Origin: Bacteroidetes bacterium UBA5697
GTDB lineage: Bacteria > Bacteroidota > Bacteroidia > B-17B0 > Aurantibacillaceae
DNA length: 64,000 nt
Direction of reading: 5' to 3'
NCBI GenBank assembly: GCA_002420145.1
Contig: DIHL01000016.1
Span: forward strand, 50,299-114,298
The first letter of the stretch is position 1, and every line of letters starts with the position of its first letter. This document shows positions 27,514-35,602 of this stretch, one piece after another. The notes below the pieces were generated by a model that saw only the letters and a program-made list of their open reading frames with translations, had not been told where the DNA came from and did not search any database. A program made the translations under genes and the position numbers.

Positions 27514-28017
27514 TTACATCCAACCAGAAACGATTCCACCCATAATGGCTAAACAAATAATCCAGTAACCTGCATTGATGGCAATGTATTTAAAACCTTT
27601 ACGTTCAAACATCGCATTAGTTGCTAAAATGGGGGTTATTACAAATAAACCGCTTAGTACACCATGAAATGCACCATGCTTAAATGTTCGGTGACTAGTG
27701 CCTACTAAATCCATTACTTGCTTAAATAGAGCACCTTCAGTGGTATTTACATCTTTTATTTGCTCTTGGTAGTCAAAAAATGCACCAGCAATATGAAATT
27801 GGTGGATTACCAATGACTGTGTGAAAAAAGCCAATAAAAAGCTTAATACAAAGCTTACTCCAAAAATGACAGCCATGTTAGCACCTTTCATTTTTTCTTC
27901 GGTTACACCCGCTGCTTGCATCCAGGCATTTCCTAATACTTTTGGGTTATACCAAATAAAACCCATAATCAATGGCACTAAGGCCGCTACTAATACTGCT
28001 AAAAAATTAATATCCAT
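27514..28017 (-). CDS. DUF1761-family membrane protein
   Basis: 167 residues with four predicted membrane helices: VLVAALVPLIMGFIWY, VIFGVSFVLSFLLAFF, GLFVITPILATNAMF and YWIICLAIMGGIVSG. The N-terminal PLIMGFIWYNPKVLGNAWM is the DUF1761 hallmark. The family is widespread and uncharacterised. It has its own terminator and a -7 box (TAAATTTG, minus strand 28050-28043) about 25 nt ahead of its start; a matching upstream TTTG was not found. Confidence 0.85.
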   Translation of the reverse strand: MDINFLAVLVAALVPLIMGFIWYNPKVLGNAWMQAAGVTEEKMKGANMAVIFGVSFVLSFLLAFFTQSLVIHQFHIAGAFFDYQEQIKDVNTTEGALFKQVMDLVGTSHRTFKHGAFHGVLSGLFVITPILATNAMFERKGFKYIAINAGYWIICLAIMGGIVSGWM

Positions 28018-28214
28018 GTTATTTTGTTTTTATGATTTAAATCAAATTTAGGGCAGGCTAGGGGAGTTTTGTTTGCTGTTGAGCATAAATTATAACATAA
28101 AGCTGTTAGTAAGCTTAAAATGGATTTAAAAGAGTCATTTAACTACATAGTTATAATGGAACGCGGATGACGCAGATAGTTATGATTAGACTGATTGAGA
28201 TGATAAAATTTAAA

Positions 28215-28266
28215 TCCTCCCCCTGGCCCCCCTGACTGCCGTCAGGCAAGTCTCCAGAGGGGGATA
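28215..28266. repeat. C-rich palindromic repeat, copy 1, with nested palindrome
   Basis: Begins tcctccccctgg and ends ccagagggggataag. Relative to copy 2 (28442-28473) it carries about 20 extra bases (near 28232-28251) that themselves contain the palindrome CCTGACTGCCGTCAGG. Confidence 0.7.
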
Positions 28267-28280
28267 AGTACTTTTTTGCT

Positions 28281-28424
28281 TTTTAACCACATAGGTACAG
28301 AGGAATTTGTGTGGATTGTTGGAGTTTGAGATAGGCGAAACGTTGTTTCGGATAGCATCTATGTTAAAACAAAGTTCTAATGAGCTACTATCACTTCAAT
28401 TTCTCTGGCTCTATGTGGTTAAAA
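28281..28424. repeat. 144-bp unit with perfect 14-bp terminal inverted repeats (MITE-like)
   Basis: TTTTAACCACATAG (28281-28294) and its exact complement (28411-28424) bound 116 bp. The interior has a CGAAACGTTGTTTCG hairpin near 28338-28352. No coding sequence and no obvious target-site duplication were seen. It lies between the two C-rich palindrome copies. Confidence 0.55.
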
Positions 28425-28441
28425 TAGATTATTAGATAAAA

Positions 28442-28473
28442 TCCTCCCCCTGACCCCCTCCAGAGGGGGATAA
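28442..28473. repeat. C-rich palindromic repeat, copy 2
   Basis: tcctccccctgacccc...ccagagggggataag, the uninterrupted form of the repeat at 28215-28266. The ends CCCCCT/AGGGGG are self-complementary. Confidence 0.7.
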
Positions 28474-28507
28474 GAGAAAATAGAAGAGAACACAAGGAAC
28501 AAGAATA

Positions 28508-28557
28508 GTATGAGATTGCTTCGTCTCAGGCCAAGTCGTGATTCTCGCAATGACGTA
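28508..28557. repeat. Dispersed intergenic repeat (gattgcttcgtctc type)
   Basis: The stretch contains gattgcttcgtctc and ends cgcaatgacg, so the ends attgc/gcaat can pair. It resembles a repeat seen in many unrelated bacterial genomes; recognition is from memory of the motif. Confidence 0.5.
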
Positions 28558-28563
28558 TAACAA

Positions 28564-28599
28564 AAAAGCCTCATCCGACAGTTGGCGGATGAGGCTTTT
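28564..28599 (-). terminator. Terminator of the ribosomal protein operon
   Basis: Perfect 14-bp stem: AAAAGCCTCATCCG (28564-28577) and its complement (28586-28599) with an 8-nt loop, followed by TTTTTT on the minus strand. It begins 19 nt beyond the rplQ stop. Confidence 0.9.
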
Positions 28600-28617
28600 A
28601 AAAGATATCTGTAAAGA

Positions 28618-29097
28618 TTATTCTGCTCCTTCAGCTTTAGATTCAGCAGAACCTTTAGCATCAGTAGTTTTTTTAGCACGACTACGACGAGTAGTTTTAG
28701 CTTTTTCAGTTGTAGCAGCTTTACCGTTAGAGTAAATGTCGTTGAAATCAACTAATTCAATTAATGCCATTTCAGCAGCATCACCTTGTCTGTTTCCAGT
28801 TTTGATGATACGAGTGTAACCACCATTTCTTTCAGCAACTTTAGTAGCTACATCTTTAAATAACATAGAAACTACTTCTTTGTTTCTTAACGAAGCAAAT
28901 ACCGTTCTACGGCTATGAGTAGTATCATCTTTAGATTTAGTAATGATTGGCTCAACATAAGTTCTTAAAGCTTTAGCTTTTGCTAAAGTTGTGAAAATAC
29001 GTTTGTGCTCGATTAAAGAACAAGCCATGTTGTTCATTAACGCTTTACGGTGAGAATGTGTTCTACCTAAATTATTTATTTTATCTCCGTGTCTCAT
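28618..29097 (-). CDS. rplQ: 50S ribosomal protein L17 (bL17)
   Basis: 159 residues. The core (1-~120; MRHGDKINNLGRTHSHRKALMNN) contacts 23S rRNA near the tunnel exit. A C-terminal extension of about 35 Ala/Lys/Ser residues (TTEKAKTTRRSRAKK ... SKAEGAE) goes beyond the usual bacterial length, as in other Bacteroidota. It is the last gene of the operon, separated from rpoA by 77 bp that contain a 14-bp-stem hairpin, and is followed at once by the operon terminator. Confidence 0.96.
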   Translation of the reverse strand: MRHGDKINNLGRTHSHRKALMNNMACSLIEHKRIFTTLAKAKALRTYVEPIITKSKDDTTHSRRTVFASLRNKEVVSMLFKDVATKVAERNGGYTRIIKTGNRQGDAAEMALIELVDFNDIYSNGKAATTEKAKTTRRSRAKKTTDAKGSAESKAEGAE

Positions 29098-29116
29098 GAT
29101 ATTTTTTTAATTCAAG

Positions 29117-29153
29117 ATTCAAGATTTAAAATTCAAAGCTTTAAATCTTGAAT
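29117..29153. promoter_or_regulatory. Intercistronic hairpin between rpoA and rplQ
   Basis: Perfect 14-bp arms ATTCAAGATTTAAA (29117-29130) and its complement (29140-29153), 9-nt loop. No long T-run follows on the minus strand in the rplQ direction beyond the rplQ leader itself, so an RNA-processing or stability element is as likely as partial termination. Confidence 0.6.
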
Positions 29154-29174
29154 TTTAAACATTAAACTTAGTTA

Positions 29175-30167
29175 TTAATCTTTGTCTAATTTATATTTAA
29201 CTACATTCATTCCAAACTGCAACCCTTTTGTTGATACTAAGTCTTCAAGTTCAGTTAAAGATTTCTTACCAAAATTACGGAATTTTAAAAGGTCATTTTT
29301 GTTGAATGATACAAGTTCTCCTAAAGTTTCTACGTCTGCTGCTTTTAAACAGTTTAAAGCACGAACAGATAAATCCATATCAACCAATTTAGTTTTTAAT
29401 AATTGGCGCATGTGTAATGATGTTTCATCAAACTCTTCTTCAGATTTTTTCTCTTCAGAATCTAATGTAATTTTCTCATCAGAGAACAACATGAAATGGT
29501 AAATTAAAATTTTAGCAGCTTCTTTTAAAGCCTCTTTCGGGTGGATAGATCCATCAGAAACGATATCTAAAATTAATTTTTCGTAGTCAGTTTTTTGTTC
29601 AACACGGTAATTTTCAATCGTGTATTTTACATTTTTAATTGGTGTGTAGATAGAATCGATGAAGATAGTACCTTGAGGTGCAGAATTAGTTTTGTTTTCT
29701 TCTGCAGGCACGTATCCACGACCTTTATCAATAGTTAATTCGATTTTTAATTTAACGCTACTTTCGCAGTTAAAAATAACTAACTCTGGGTTTAAAATTT
29801 GGAAACCATTTGCAAATTTACCGATTTCAGCTGCAGTAAATTTTTCATTACCTGCAAAGTGAATAACGATTTTTTCTACATCGTGATTATCTAATTGCTT
29901 CTTAAAACGAACTTGTTTTAAATTTAAGATGATTTCAGTAACATCTTCTACAACACCTTTAATTGTTGAGAATTCGTGATCAACACCTTCAATTCTAACG
30001 CTAGTAATAGCATGTCCTTCTAATGAAGATAATAAAATACGACGTAATGAGTTACCTATAGTGATACCGAAACCTGGTTCTAAAGGACGGAATTCAAATT
30101 GTCCTTCAGTTTCGGTAGAGTTAATCATAACAACCTTATCTGGTTTTACGAAATTTAATATTGCCAT
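29175..30167 (-). CDS. rpoA: RNA polymerase alpha subunit
   Basis: 330 residues. The N-terminal dimerisation domain has LEPGFGITIGNSLRRILLSSLEGHAI, used for alpha-dimer and beta/beta' assembly. A linker rich in Glu/Ser (about 235-250) joins it to the C-terminal domain (LNCLKAADVETLGELV ... LLKFRNFGKKSLTELEDLV), which contacts UP-element DNA and activators. Both domains are full length. It lies between rpsD (41 bp) and rplQ (77 bp), the usual alpha-operon order. Confidence 0.97.
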   Translation of the reverse strand: MAILNFVKPDKVVMINSTETEGQFEFRPLEPGFGITIGNSLRRILLSSLEGHAITSVRIEGVDHEFSTIKGVVEDVTEIILNLKQVRFKKQLDNHDVEKIVIHFAGNEKFTAAEIGKFANGFQILNPELVIFNCESSVKLKIELTIDKGRGYVPAEENKTNSAPQGTIFIDSIYTPIKNVKYTIENYRVEQKTDYEKLILDIVSDGSIHPKEALKEAAKILIYHFMLFSDEKITLDSEEKKSEEEFDETSLHMRQLLKTKLVDMDLSVRALNCLKAADVETLGELVSFNKNDLLKFRNFGKKSLTELEDLVSTKGLQFGMNVVKYKLDKD

Positions 30168-30208
30168 TTTATTAATTTATATAGGTTAAAAAAAAATGCT
30201 AATTGCTA

Positions 30209-30814
30209 TTATTTAGAGTACAACTCGACGATTAGTTGCTCTTTAATGTTTTCTGGGATTTGAGAACGCTCTGGAACAGAGATAAATTTACCTGTAAAAG
30301 ACGCTTTGTCAAAATCTAACCAAGAATATTTATTTACAGATCCTGATAAAGAATGAGTAATAGCTTCTAAAGATTGAGATTTCTCACGAACACCTACAAC
30401 GTCACCAGCTTTTAAAGTATAAGATGCAATGTTTACAACATTACCATTAACTGTAATATGAGCGTGGTTAACTAATTGACGAGCTGCACGACGAGAAGGA
30501 GCAATTCCTAAACGGTAAACAACGTTATCTAAACGAGATTCGATTAATTGTAATAAAACCTCACCAGTAATTCCGTGTGCACGAGATGCTCTATCAAAAG
30601 TTCTAGCAAATTGCTTCTCTAAAATACCGTAAGTATATTTTGCTTTTTGCTTTTCCATTAACTGGATAGCGTATTCTGATTGTTTTGCACGTTTTTTACC
30701 AGCACCATGTTGTCCAGGAGGGTAGTTTTTTTTCTCTAAAGCTTTATCTGGGCCAAAAATTGGCTCTCTGAATTTTCTTGCAATCTTAGATTTAGGACCT
30801 GTATATCTTGCCAT
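30209..30814 (-). CDS. rpsD: 30S ribosomal protein S4 (uS4)
   Basis: 201 residues. It binds early to the 16S 5' domain and helps form the mRNA entry site. The S4 RNA-binding domain is at about 90-155 (ESRLDNVVYRLGIAPSRRAARQLVNHAHI). The N-terminus (MARYTGPKSKIARKF) lacks the four-cysteine zinc knuckle of C+ forms. S4 is the translational repressor of the alpha operon in E. coli; no equivalent RNA site could be identified here. Confidence 0.97.
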   Translation of the reverse strand: MARYTGPKSKIARKFREPIFGPDKALEKKNYPPGQHGAGKKRAKQSEYAIQLMEKQKAKYTYGILEKQFARTFDRASRAHGITGEVLLQLIESRLDNVVYRLGIAPSRRAARQLVNHAHITVNGNVVNIASYTLKAGDVVGVREKSQSLEAITHSLSGSVNKYSWLDFDKASFTGKFISVPERSQIPENIKEQLIVELYSK

Positions 30815-30871
30815 TTCTATATTTTAATTTCTGTTATTACTTTTTTATTTTGTCTGCCTAAGCACAGTTGA

Positions 30872-31282
30872 CTAGCAACGACGTTTTTTAGGAGGACGAC
30901 AACCATTGTGTGGCATAGGAGTGATATCGATGATCTCAGTCACTTCAATTCCTGAAGTAGCAATCGTTCTGATAGCTGATTCTCTTCCAGCACCTGGACC
31001 TTTAACGTATACTTTTACTTTACGTAAACCTAAGTCAGCAGCTACTTTAGAGCAATCTGCTGCTGCTAATTGAGCAGCGTATGGTGTATTTTTCTTAGAA
31101 CCACGGAATCCCATTTTACCAGCGCTAGACCAAGAAATAACTTGACCTGCAGAGTTAGTTAAAGAGATGATGATGTTATTAAACGTAGCGTTTAAGTGAG
31201 CTTCTCCAACTGCTTCTACCTTTACTACTCTTTTCTTAGCATTAGCTTTTGCAGCTGCTACTGATGATTGTTGTTTAGCCAT
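30872..31282 (-). CDS. rpsK: 30S ribosomal protein S11 (uS11)
   Basis: 136 residues. A platform protein next to the 3' end of 16S rRNA. Core motifs VISWSSAGKMGFRGSKK, VKGPGAGRESAIR and ITPMPHNGCRPPKKRRC are intact. The N-terminus has an Ala/Lys-rich tail of about 15 residues (SSVAAAKANAKKR). It starts 25 bp after rpsM and is followed by a 57-bp gap before rpsD. Confidence 0.97.
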   Translation of the reverse strand: MAKQQSSVAAAKANAKKRVVKVEAVGEAHLNATFNNIIISLTNSAGQVISWSSAGKMGFRGSKKNTPYAAQLAAADCSKVAADLGLRKVKVYVKGPGAGRESAIRTIATSGIEVTEIIDITPMPHNGCRPPKKRRC

Positions 31283-31307
31283 TTTTATTAAATGCTTATT
31301 TTATTTA

Positions 31308-31685
31308 TTACTTAGTAACTTTTTTCTTGTTTGCAACGGTTTTACGTTTTCCTTTACGGATACGAGCGTTGGTTTTAGTACGTTGTCCACGAACTGGTAA
31401 TCCATTACGGTGGCGAATACCACGGTAAGAACCAATATCAGTTAAACGTTTGATGTTTAAAGCAACTTCTGAACGAAGTCCACCTTCTACTTTAAAATTG
31501 TCGTTAACAATTTTACGAATAGCGTTTTGCTCGTCATCATTCCACTCATTCACTTTCTTGTTAAAGTCAATTCCAGCTTCAGTTAAAATACGTTGAGCTC
31601 TGCTACGTCCAATACCAAAAATGTAGGTTAATCCTATTTCTCCTCTTTTATTTTTTGGTAAATCTATACCTGCAATACGTGCCAT
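31308..31685 (-). CDS. rpsM: 30S ribosomal protein S13 (uS13)
   Basis: 125 residues. A head protein that contacts P-site tRNA and forms the bridge to L5. Typical motifs: ARIAGIDLPKNKRGEIGLTY, IFGIGRSRAQRIL, YRGIRHRNGLPVRGQRTKTNAR, and a basic C-terminal tail that reaches the tRNA. It lies between rpmJ (40 bp) and rpsK (25 bp). Confidence 0.97.
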   Translation of the reverse strand: MARIAGIDLPKNKRGEIGLTYIFGIGRSRAQRILTEAGIDFNKKVNEWNDDEQNAIRKIVNDNFKVEGGLRSEVALNIKRLTDIGSYRGIRHRNGLPVRGQRTKTNARIRKGKRKTVANKKKVTK

Positions 31686-31725
31686 TTTATATACTTGGTT
31701 TTAAAAAGTCTGCGAAAATACGCAA

Positions 31726-31842
31726 TTATTTTTGTCTTTGTTTAAACTTTGGGTTTTTTTTGTTGATTATATACAACTTTCCTTTTCTACGCACAATTTT
31801 GCAATCTGCGCTTCTTTTTTTAATCGATGCTCTAACTTTCAT
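31726..31842 (-). CDS. rpmJ: 50S ribosomal protein L36 (bL36), zinc-free form
   Basis: A 38-residue gene (MKVRASIKKRSADCKIV... ending FKQRQK) in the expected place between infA and rpsM. The canonical family has a C-C-C-H zinc site; here only Cys14 remains, and the positions of the second and third cysteines and the histidine hold other residues, so this is a C- form. The ATG is complementary to cat at 31840-31842 and the stop to tta at 31726-31728. L36 stabilises 23S rRNA near the L7/L12 base. Confidence 0.95.
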   Translation of the reverse strand: MKVRASIKKRSADCKIVRRKGKLYIINKKNPKFKQRQK

Positions 31843-31869
31843 TTCCTTAGGTTATTTAGTTTTTCTTAA

Positions 31870-32088
31870 TTACTTGTATCTGTATGTTATTCTTCCTTTA
31901 GTTAAATCGTAAGGACTCATTTCCAATTTAACTTTGTCGCCAGTTAATATTTTAATGTAGTGCATTCTCATTTTTCCAGAGATATGGGCAATTACAATAT
32001 GTCCGTTCTCTAATTCCACTCTAAACATGGCATTACTTAACGATTCAATAATAATCCCATCTAACTCAATATTTGCTTGTTTTGCCAT
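31870..32088 (-). CDS. infA: Translation initiation factor IF-1
   Basis: 72 residues, one OB-fold that occupies the ribosomal A site during initiation. Hallmarks: IELDGIIIESLSNAMFRVELENGHIV, AHISGKMRMHYIKIL and the end YDLTKGRITYRYK. It begins 1 bp after the secY stop, so it is probably coupled to secY. No map (methionine aminopeptidase) gene lies between secY and infA. Confidence 0.97.
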   Translation of the reverse strand: MAKQANIELDGIIIESLSNAMFRVELENGHIVIAHISGKMRMHYIKILTGDKVKLEMSPYDLTKGRITYRYK

Positions 32089-32089
32089 A

Positions 32090-33427
32090 TTAAGCTTGTT
32101 GCATTGTCATTTGGTTATTACTACGACCTTTTATTCTTCCGTTTTTCATTAATCCATCATAATGACGGTTTAATAAATACGTTTCAATTTGTTGTAAAGT
32201 ATCTAATACTACACCAACTAAGATTAATAATGAAGTTCCACCGAAGAAATCAGCAAAAGCACTATTGATTCCTAATTTGATAGCGATAGAAGGTAAAATC
32301 GCAACAAATGCTAAGAAAATTGAACCCGGTAATGTGATACGTGACATTACTTGATCAATAAACTCTGCTGTACTCTTTCCTGGTTTTACACCTGGAACAA
32401 ATCCACCATTACGTTTCATATCATCAGCCAATTGATTAGGGTTAATCATGATAGCTGTGTAGAAATAAGTAAAAGCAATGATTAAAGTAGCAAATATAAA
32501 ATTGTACCAGAATCCATATCTATCAGCAAATACACCACCTGTACCGCCAGAGAAACCTGAAACAGCAGCAGGGATAAACATAATTGCTTGAGCAAAGATA
32601 ATTGGCATTACACCAGCCGCGTTTACTTTTAAAGGTAAATACTGACGAACACCTCCAATTTGTTTGTTACCAACAATCTTTTTAGCGTATTGTACTGGTA
32701 TTCTTCTAGTACCTTGAACTAATAAGATACAACTTACAATGATGAATAATAAGAATACAATTTCTAATAAGAACATAATTAAACCACCACCAGCACTTTG
32801 TAAACGAGAACCGAATTCTGAAGTGATAGCGAAAGGTAAACGAGAGATAATACCAATCATAATTAAGATAGAGATACCATTTCCAATACCTTTATCTGTA
32901 ATTCTTTCACCTAACCACATGATAAACATAGTACCAGCTACTAAAATTAATGTAGCTTGAATACCAAACCATGTAGGATCGATAGCAACCACACCAGGTT
33001 TAGTATAAACCTGAGCTGCTAAATAACCTGGAGCTTGAACCGCAGTAACTGCAACAGTTAAGAAACGTGTATATTGATTGATTTTTTTACGTCCGCTTTC
33101 TCCCTCTTTTTGCATTTTTTGGAAGTAAGGAACCGCCATACCTAACAATTGGATAATGATAGATGCCGTAATATAAGGCATAATACCTAAACCAAAGATA
33201 GAAGCTCTTGAGAAAGCTCCACCTGCAAAGGCATTAATTAAGGCAATAATACCACCATCATTCTCAGAGTTCGCATTTGCAAGAGCCAAAACTTCGGTAT
33301 CAATACCTGGCAATACAACATAAGAACCCAAACGATAGATAAGGATAAGGCCAAGGGTTGTTAAAATCCTTTGCTTTAGCTCTTCTATCTTCCAAATGTT
33401 TTGGAGGGTTTCTAAAAAACGTTTCAT
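32090..33427 (-). CDS. secY: Protein translocase channel subunit SecY
   Basis: 445 residues with about ten membrane helices. Typical motifs include ILTTLGLILIYRLGSYVVLPGID (helix 1), GIMPYITASIIIQLL, GIGNGISILIMIGI, and the cytoplasmic loop KNGGFVPGVKPGKSTAEFI before helix 9. It forms the SecYEG channel for all signal-peptide proteins in this window. It follows rplO by 8 bp and is one base from infA. Confidence 0.97.
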   Translation of the reverse strand: MKRFLETLQNIWKIEELKQRILTTLGLILIYRLGSYVVLPGIDTEVLALANANSENDGGIIALINAFAGGAFSRASIFGLGIMPYITASIIIQLLGMAVPYFQKMQKEGESGRKKINQYTRFLTVAVTAVQAPGYLAAQVYTKPGVVAIDPTWFGIQATLILVAGTMFIMWLGERITDKGIGNGISILIMIGIISRLPFAITSEFGSRLQSAGGGLIMFLLEIVFLLFIIVSCILLVQGTRRIPVQYAKKIVGNKQIGGVRQYLPLKVNAAGVMPIIFAQAIMFIPAAVSGFSGGTGGVFADRYGFWYNFIFATLIIAFTYFYTAIMINPNQLADDMKRNGGFVPGVKPGKSTAEFIDQVMSRITLPGSIFLAFVAILPSIAIKLGINSAFADFFGGTSLLILVGVVLDTLQQIETYLLNRHYDGLMKNGRIKGRSNNQMTMQQA

Positions 33428-33435
33428 ATATTAAA

Positions 33436-33882
33436 TTAGATTTCTGTTGCTACTCCGCCTTTAGATTCAATCGCTGCTTTAGCAGTTGATGTAAATGCGT
33501 GAACTGTAATATTTACTTTTGATTTTAATTCTCCTCTTCCCATAATTTTAATCAAACTATTTTTAGAAGCTAAACCATTTTCTAATAATACATCGCGTGT
33601 AATATCAGTAATATTTTTAGTGTCAACTAATTTTTGAATAGCGTCTAAATTTACACCAGTGTGTTCAACACGGTTAACATTTTTGAAACCAAATTTAGGA
33701 ACACGACGTTGTAAAGGCATTTGACCACCTTCAAAACCACGTTTCTTTTTGTTACCAGAACGAGATTGAGCACCTTTGTGACCTTGAGTAGCAGTACCGC
33801 CACCGCCAGAACCTTGTCCGCGACCTCTTCTAAAATTATTTTTTACTGAACCTTCTGCAGGTGTTAATGAATTTAATTTCAT
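33436..33882 (-). CDS. rplO: 50S ribosomal protein L15 (uL15)
   Basis: 148 residues. A late-assembling 23S protein. The Gly-rich N-terminal tail (KNNFRRGRGQGSGGGGTATQGHKGAQSRSG) and FEGGQMPLQRRVPKFGF are typical; the C-terminal domain contains the LIKIMGRGELKSKVNI segment. It follows rpmD by 18 bp. Confidence 0.97.
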   Translation of the reverse strand: MKLNSLTPAEGSVKNNFRRGRGQGSGGGGTATQGHKGAQSRSGNKKKRGFEGGQMPLQRRVPKFGFKNVNRVEHTGVNLDAIQKLVDTKNITDITRDVLLENGLASKNSLIKIMGRGELKSKVNITVHAFTSTAKAAIESKGGVATEI

Positions 33883-33900
33883 CTTAATTTCCGTTTATAA

Positions 33901-34080
33901 TTAAATATTTTCTACTGTCAATAAATGAGCAACTGCATTAATCATTCCTTGAATTTGAGGAGTTGCTTCTTTAATAATGCTATGGTTTAATTTTCTTAAA
34001 CCTAATGCTTGAACTGTTGCTCTTTGTCTAGCGTTCCTTTTGATAGGACTTTTAGATAATGTTACCTTTACTTGTGCCAT
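33901..34080 (-). CDS. rpmD: 50S ribosomal protein L30 (uL30)
   Basis: A 59-residue gene in the gap between rpsE and rplO. It begins MAQVKVTLSKSPIKRN and contains QRATVQALGLRKLNHSI, the L30 signature (R-x-T-x-x-ALGLRKLN). Its ATG is complementary to cat at 34078-34080 and the stop to tta at 33901-33903. L30 contacts domain II and the 5S region of the large subunit. Confidence 0.96.
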   Translation of the reverse strand: MAQVKVTLSKSPIKRNARQRATVQALGLRKLNHSIIKEATPQIQGMINAVAHLLTVENI

Positions 34081-34091
34081 CTCTTTTCTTA

Positions 34092-34610
34092 TTATCCGTT
34101 AAATACTTTGTCTAAATTAATACCTCTTTGTCTAGAGATAGCTAATGGGTCACGCATTTTAGCTAATGCATCGATAGTAGCTTTAACCACATTGTGAGGG
34201 TTAGAAGATCCTTTTGATTTAGCTAATACATCAGTAATACCAACGCTTTCTAAAACTGCACGCATCGCACCACCAGCAATTACACCAGTACCATGAGCAG
34301 CAGGTTTCAAGAATACACGAGAACCACCAAATTTACCGTTTTCAGCATGAGGAACAGTACCTCTTAATACTGAAACTTTCACTAAATTTTTCTTTGCATC
34401 ATCAATACCTTTAGTGATAGCATCTGTAACTTCATTTGCTTTTCCTAAACCGTATCCTACAACACTTTTCTCATCACCAACAACAACGATAGCAGCGAAA
34501 CTGAAGTGACGACCACCTTTAGTAACTTTAGTTACACGTTGTATCGCAACTAATTTATCTTTTAGTTCGATGTCTGTTGACTTAACTTTTTTTACAACTT
34601 CTTTTGACAT
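34092..34610 (-). CDS. rpsE: 30S ribosomal protein S5 (uS5)
   Basis: 172 residues. Works with S3 and S4 at the mRNA entry tunnel and in decoding fidelity. The double-stranded-RNA-binding-like N-domain has RVTKVTKGGRHFSFAAIVVVGD and GYGLGKANEV; the C-domain has FLKPAAHGTGVIAGGAMRAVLE and GSSNPHNVVKATIDAL. Between rplR (25 bp) and rpmD (11 bp). Confidence 0.97.
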   Translation of the reverse strand: MSKEVVKKVKSTDIELKDKLVAIQRVTKVTKGGRHFSFAAIVVVGDEKSVVGYGLGKANEVTDAITKGIDDAKKNLVKVSVLRGTVPHAENGKFGGSRVFLKPAAHGTGVIAGGAMRAVLESVGITDVLAKSKGSSNPHNVVKATIDALAKMRDPLAISRQRGINLDKVFNG

Positions 34611-34635
34611 GTTATGTATGTTCTTTTTATACTAA

Positions 34636-34992
34636 TTAAAATTTTAAACCTGCTTCGCGAGCTCCTTCAGCTAACGACTTAATACGACCATGGTATAAGT
34701 AACCATTTCTGTCAAATACTACAGAGCTAATTCCAGCAGTTGTAGCTTTTTCAGCGATTAATTTACCAACTAATTTCGCTTGATCCACTTTGTTAGCTTT
34801 AGATCCTTTGATAGATTTATCATCAGAACCAGCTGCTAAGATTGTTTTTCCAGCTAAATCATCTACTAATTGAGCAAATATTCCTGAGTTACTTCTGAAT
34901 ACACTTAATCTAGGTGTAGTTGCAGTTCCGTTTACAGTTTTACGGATTTTAAGTTTAATGCGTTCTCTTCTTTGTTTTTTATTGAGTGCCAT
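34636..34992 (-). CDS. rplR: 50S ribosomal protein L18 (uL18)
   Basis: 118 residues. Binds 5S rRNA together with L5 and links it to the central protuberance. Motifs: basic N-terminus NKKQRRERIKLKIRK, PRLSVFRSNSGIFAQLVDD, and the C-terminal VVFDRNGYLYHGRIKSLAEGAREAGL. It follows rplF by 42 bp. Confidence 0.97.
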   Translation of the reverse strand: MALNKKQRRERIKLKIRKTVNGTATTPRLSVFRSNSGIFAQLVDDLAGKTILAAGSDDKSIKGSKANKVDQAKLVGKLIAEKATTAGISSVVFDRNGYLYHGRIKSLAEGAREAGLKF

Positions 34993-35034
34993 CTTTCCAG
35001 TTTTTTGAAGATGATTAATACTAATTGAATTATG

Positions 35035-35589
35035 TTATTTTTTGCTTGCAGATTTACCAGCTTTACGGCGTAAAATTTCGCCAGCAAATTTGATACCTTT
35101 ACCTTTGTAAGGCTCTGGTTTACGTAAGCTACGTATTTTAGCTGCAACCATTCCGATTAATTGTTTATCAGAACTTTCTAAAATTACTTTAGGGTTTTGA
35201 CCTTTTTCAGATGTTGTCGTAATTTTAATTTCGTTTGGTAATTCAAACACAACGTTGTGAGAGTAACCTAACGCTAATTCTAATAATTGACCTTTGTTAG
35301 AAGCACGGTAACCTACACCTACTAACTCTTGTTCTGTTTTATATCCTTCAGAAACACCTGTAACCATATTAGCGATTAAAGAACGGTATAAACCGTGTAA
35401 TGCTCTGTGACGTTTTTGATCAGTTGGACGAGATACGTTAATAACGCCATCTTCTAACTTTACAATAATATCTGAATCAATAGTTTCTGATAATGAACCT
35501 AATTTACCTTTAACTGAAACTGTTGTTCCAGTGATGTTTACTTCTACACCTGCAGGTACTGTGATTGGTAATTTTCCTATACGTGACAT
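35035..35589 (-). CDS. rplF: 50S ribosomal protein L6 (uL6)
   Basis: 184 residues from ATG 35589 (MSRIGKLPITVPAGVEVNI). The open frame continues 18 codons upstream into rpsH, but this start is chosen because it matches the family N-terminus and has a strong GGGAGG seven nucleotides ahead of it. L6 sits near the GTPase-associated centre and sarcin-ricin loop. The C-terminal signature KIRSLRKPEPYKGKGIKFAGE is intact. Confidence 0.96.
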   Translation of the reverse strand: MSRIGKLPITVPAGVEVNITGTTVSVKGKLGSLSETIDSDIIVKLEDGVINVSRPTDQKRHRALHGLYRSLIANMVTGVSEGYKTEQELVGVGYRASNKGQLLELALGYSHNVVFELPNEIKITTTSEKGQNPKVILESSDKQLIGMVAAKIRSLRKPEPYKGKGIKFAGEILRRKAGKSASKK

Positions 35590-35596
35590 GTTTTTT

Positions 35597-35602
35597 CCTC
35601 CC
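35597..35602 (-). promoter_or_regulatory. Strong Shine-Dalgarno sequence ahead of rplF
   Basis: On the minus strand GGGAGG is followed by AAAAAAC and ATG. Most genes in this window have A-rich leaders without such a match, so this site is exceptional. It also decides the rplF start. Confidence 0.7.

Larger units (their letters stand above)
28018..28617. other. 600-bp intergenic region rich in short repeats
   Basis: No credible gene on either strand. Several repeat types are packed here: an acgcggatgacgcag-type fragment near 28152-28170, two copies of a C-rich palindrome, a 144-bp unit with 14-bp inverted ends, and a gattgcttcgtctc...gcaatgacg element. The rplQ terminator follows at the right end. 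Confidence 0.75.

Noticed and set aside
28419..28751. Minus-strand frame of 110 codons
   Set aside because: It overlaps the rplQ gene in another frame and is composed of repeat and terminator sequence.
31655..31912. Plus-strand frame of 85 codons
   Set aside because: It lies opposite rpmJ and the ends of rpsM and infA. The L36 gene on the other strand explains the sequence.
34932..35147. Second minus-strand frame of 71 codons across the rplF-rplR junction
   Set aside because: It is an out-of-frame shadow of rplF with no recognisable motif.
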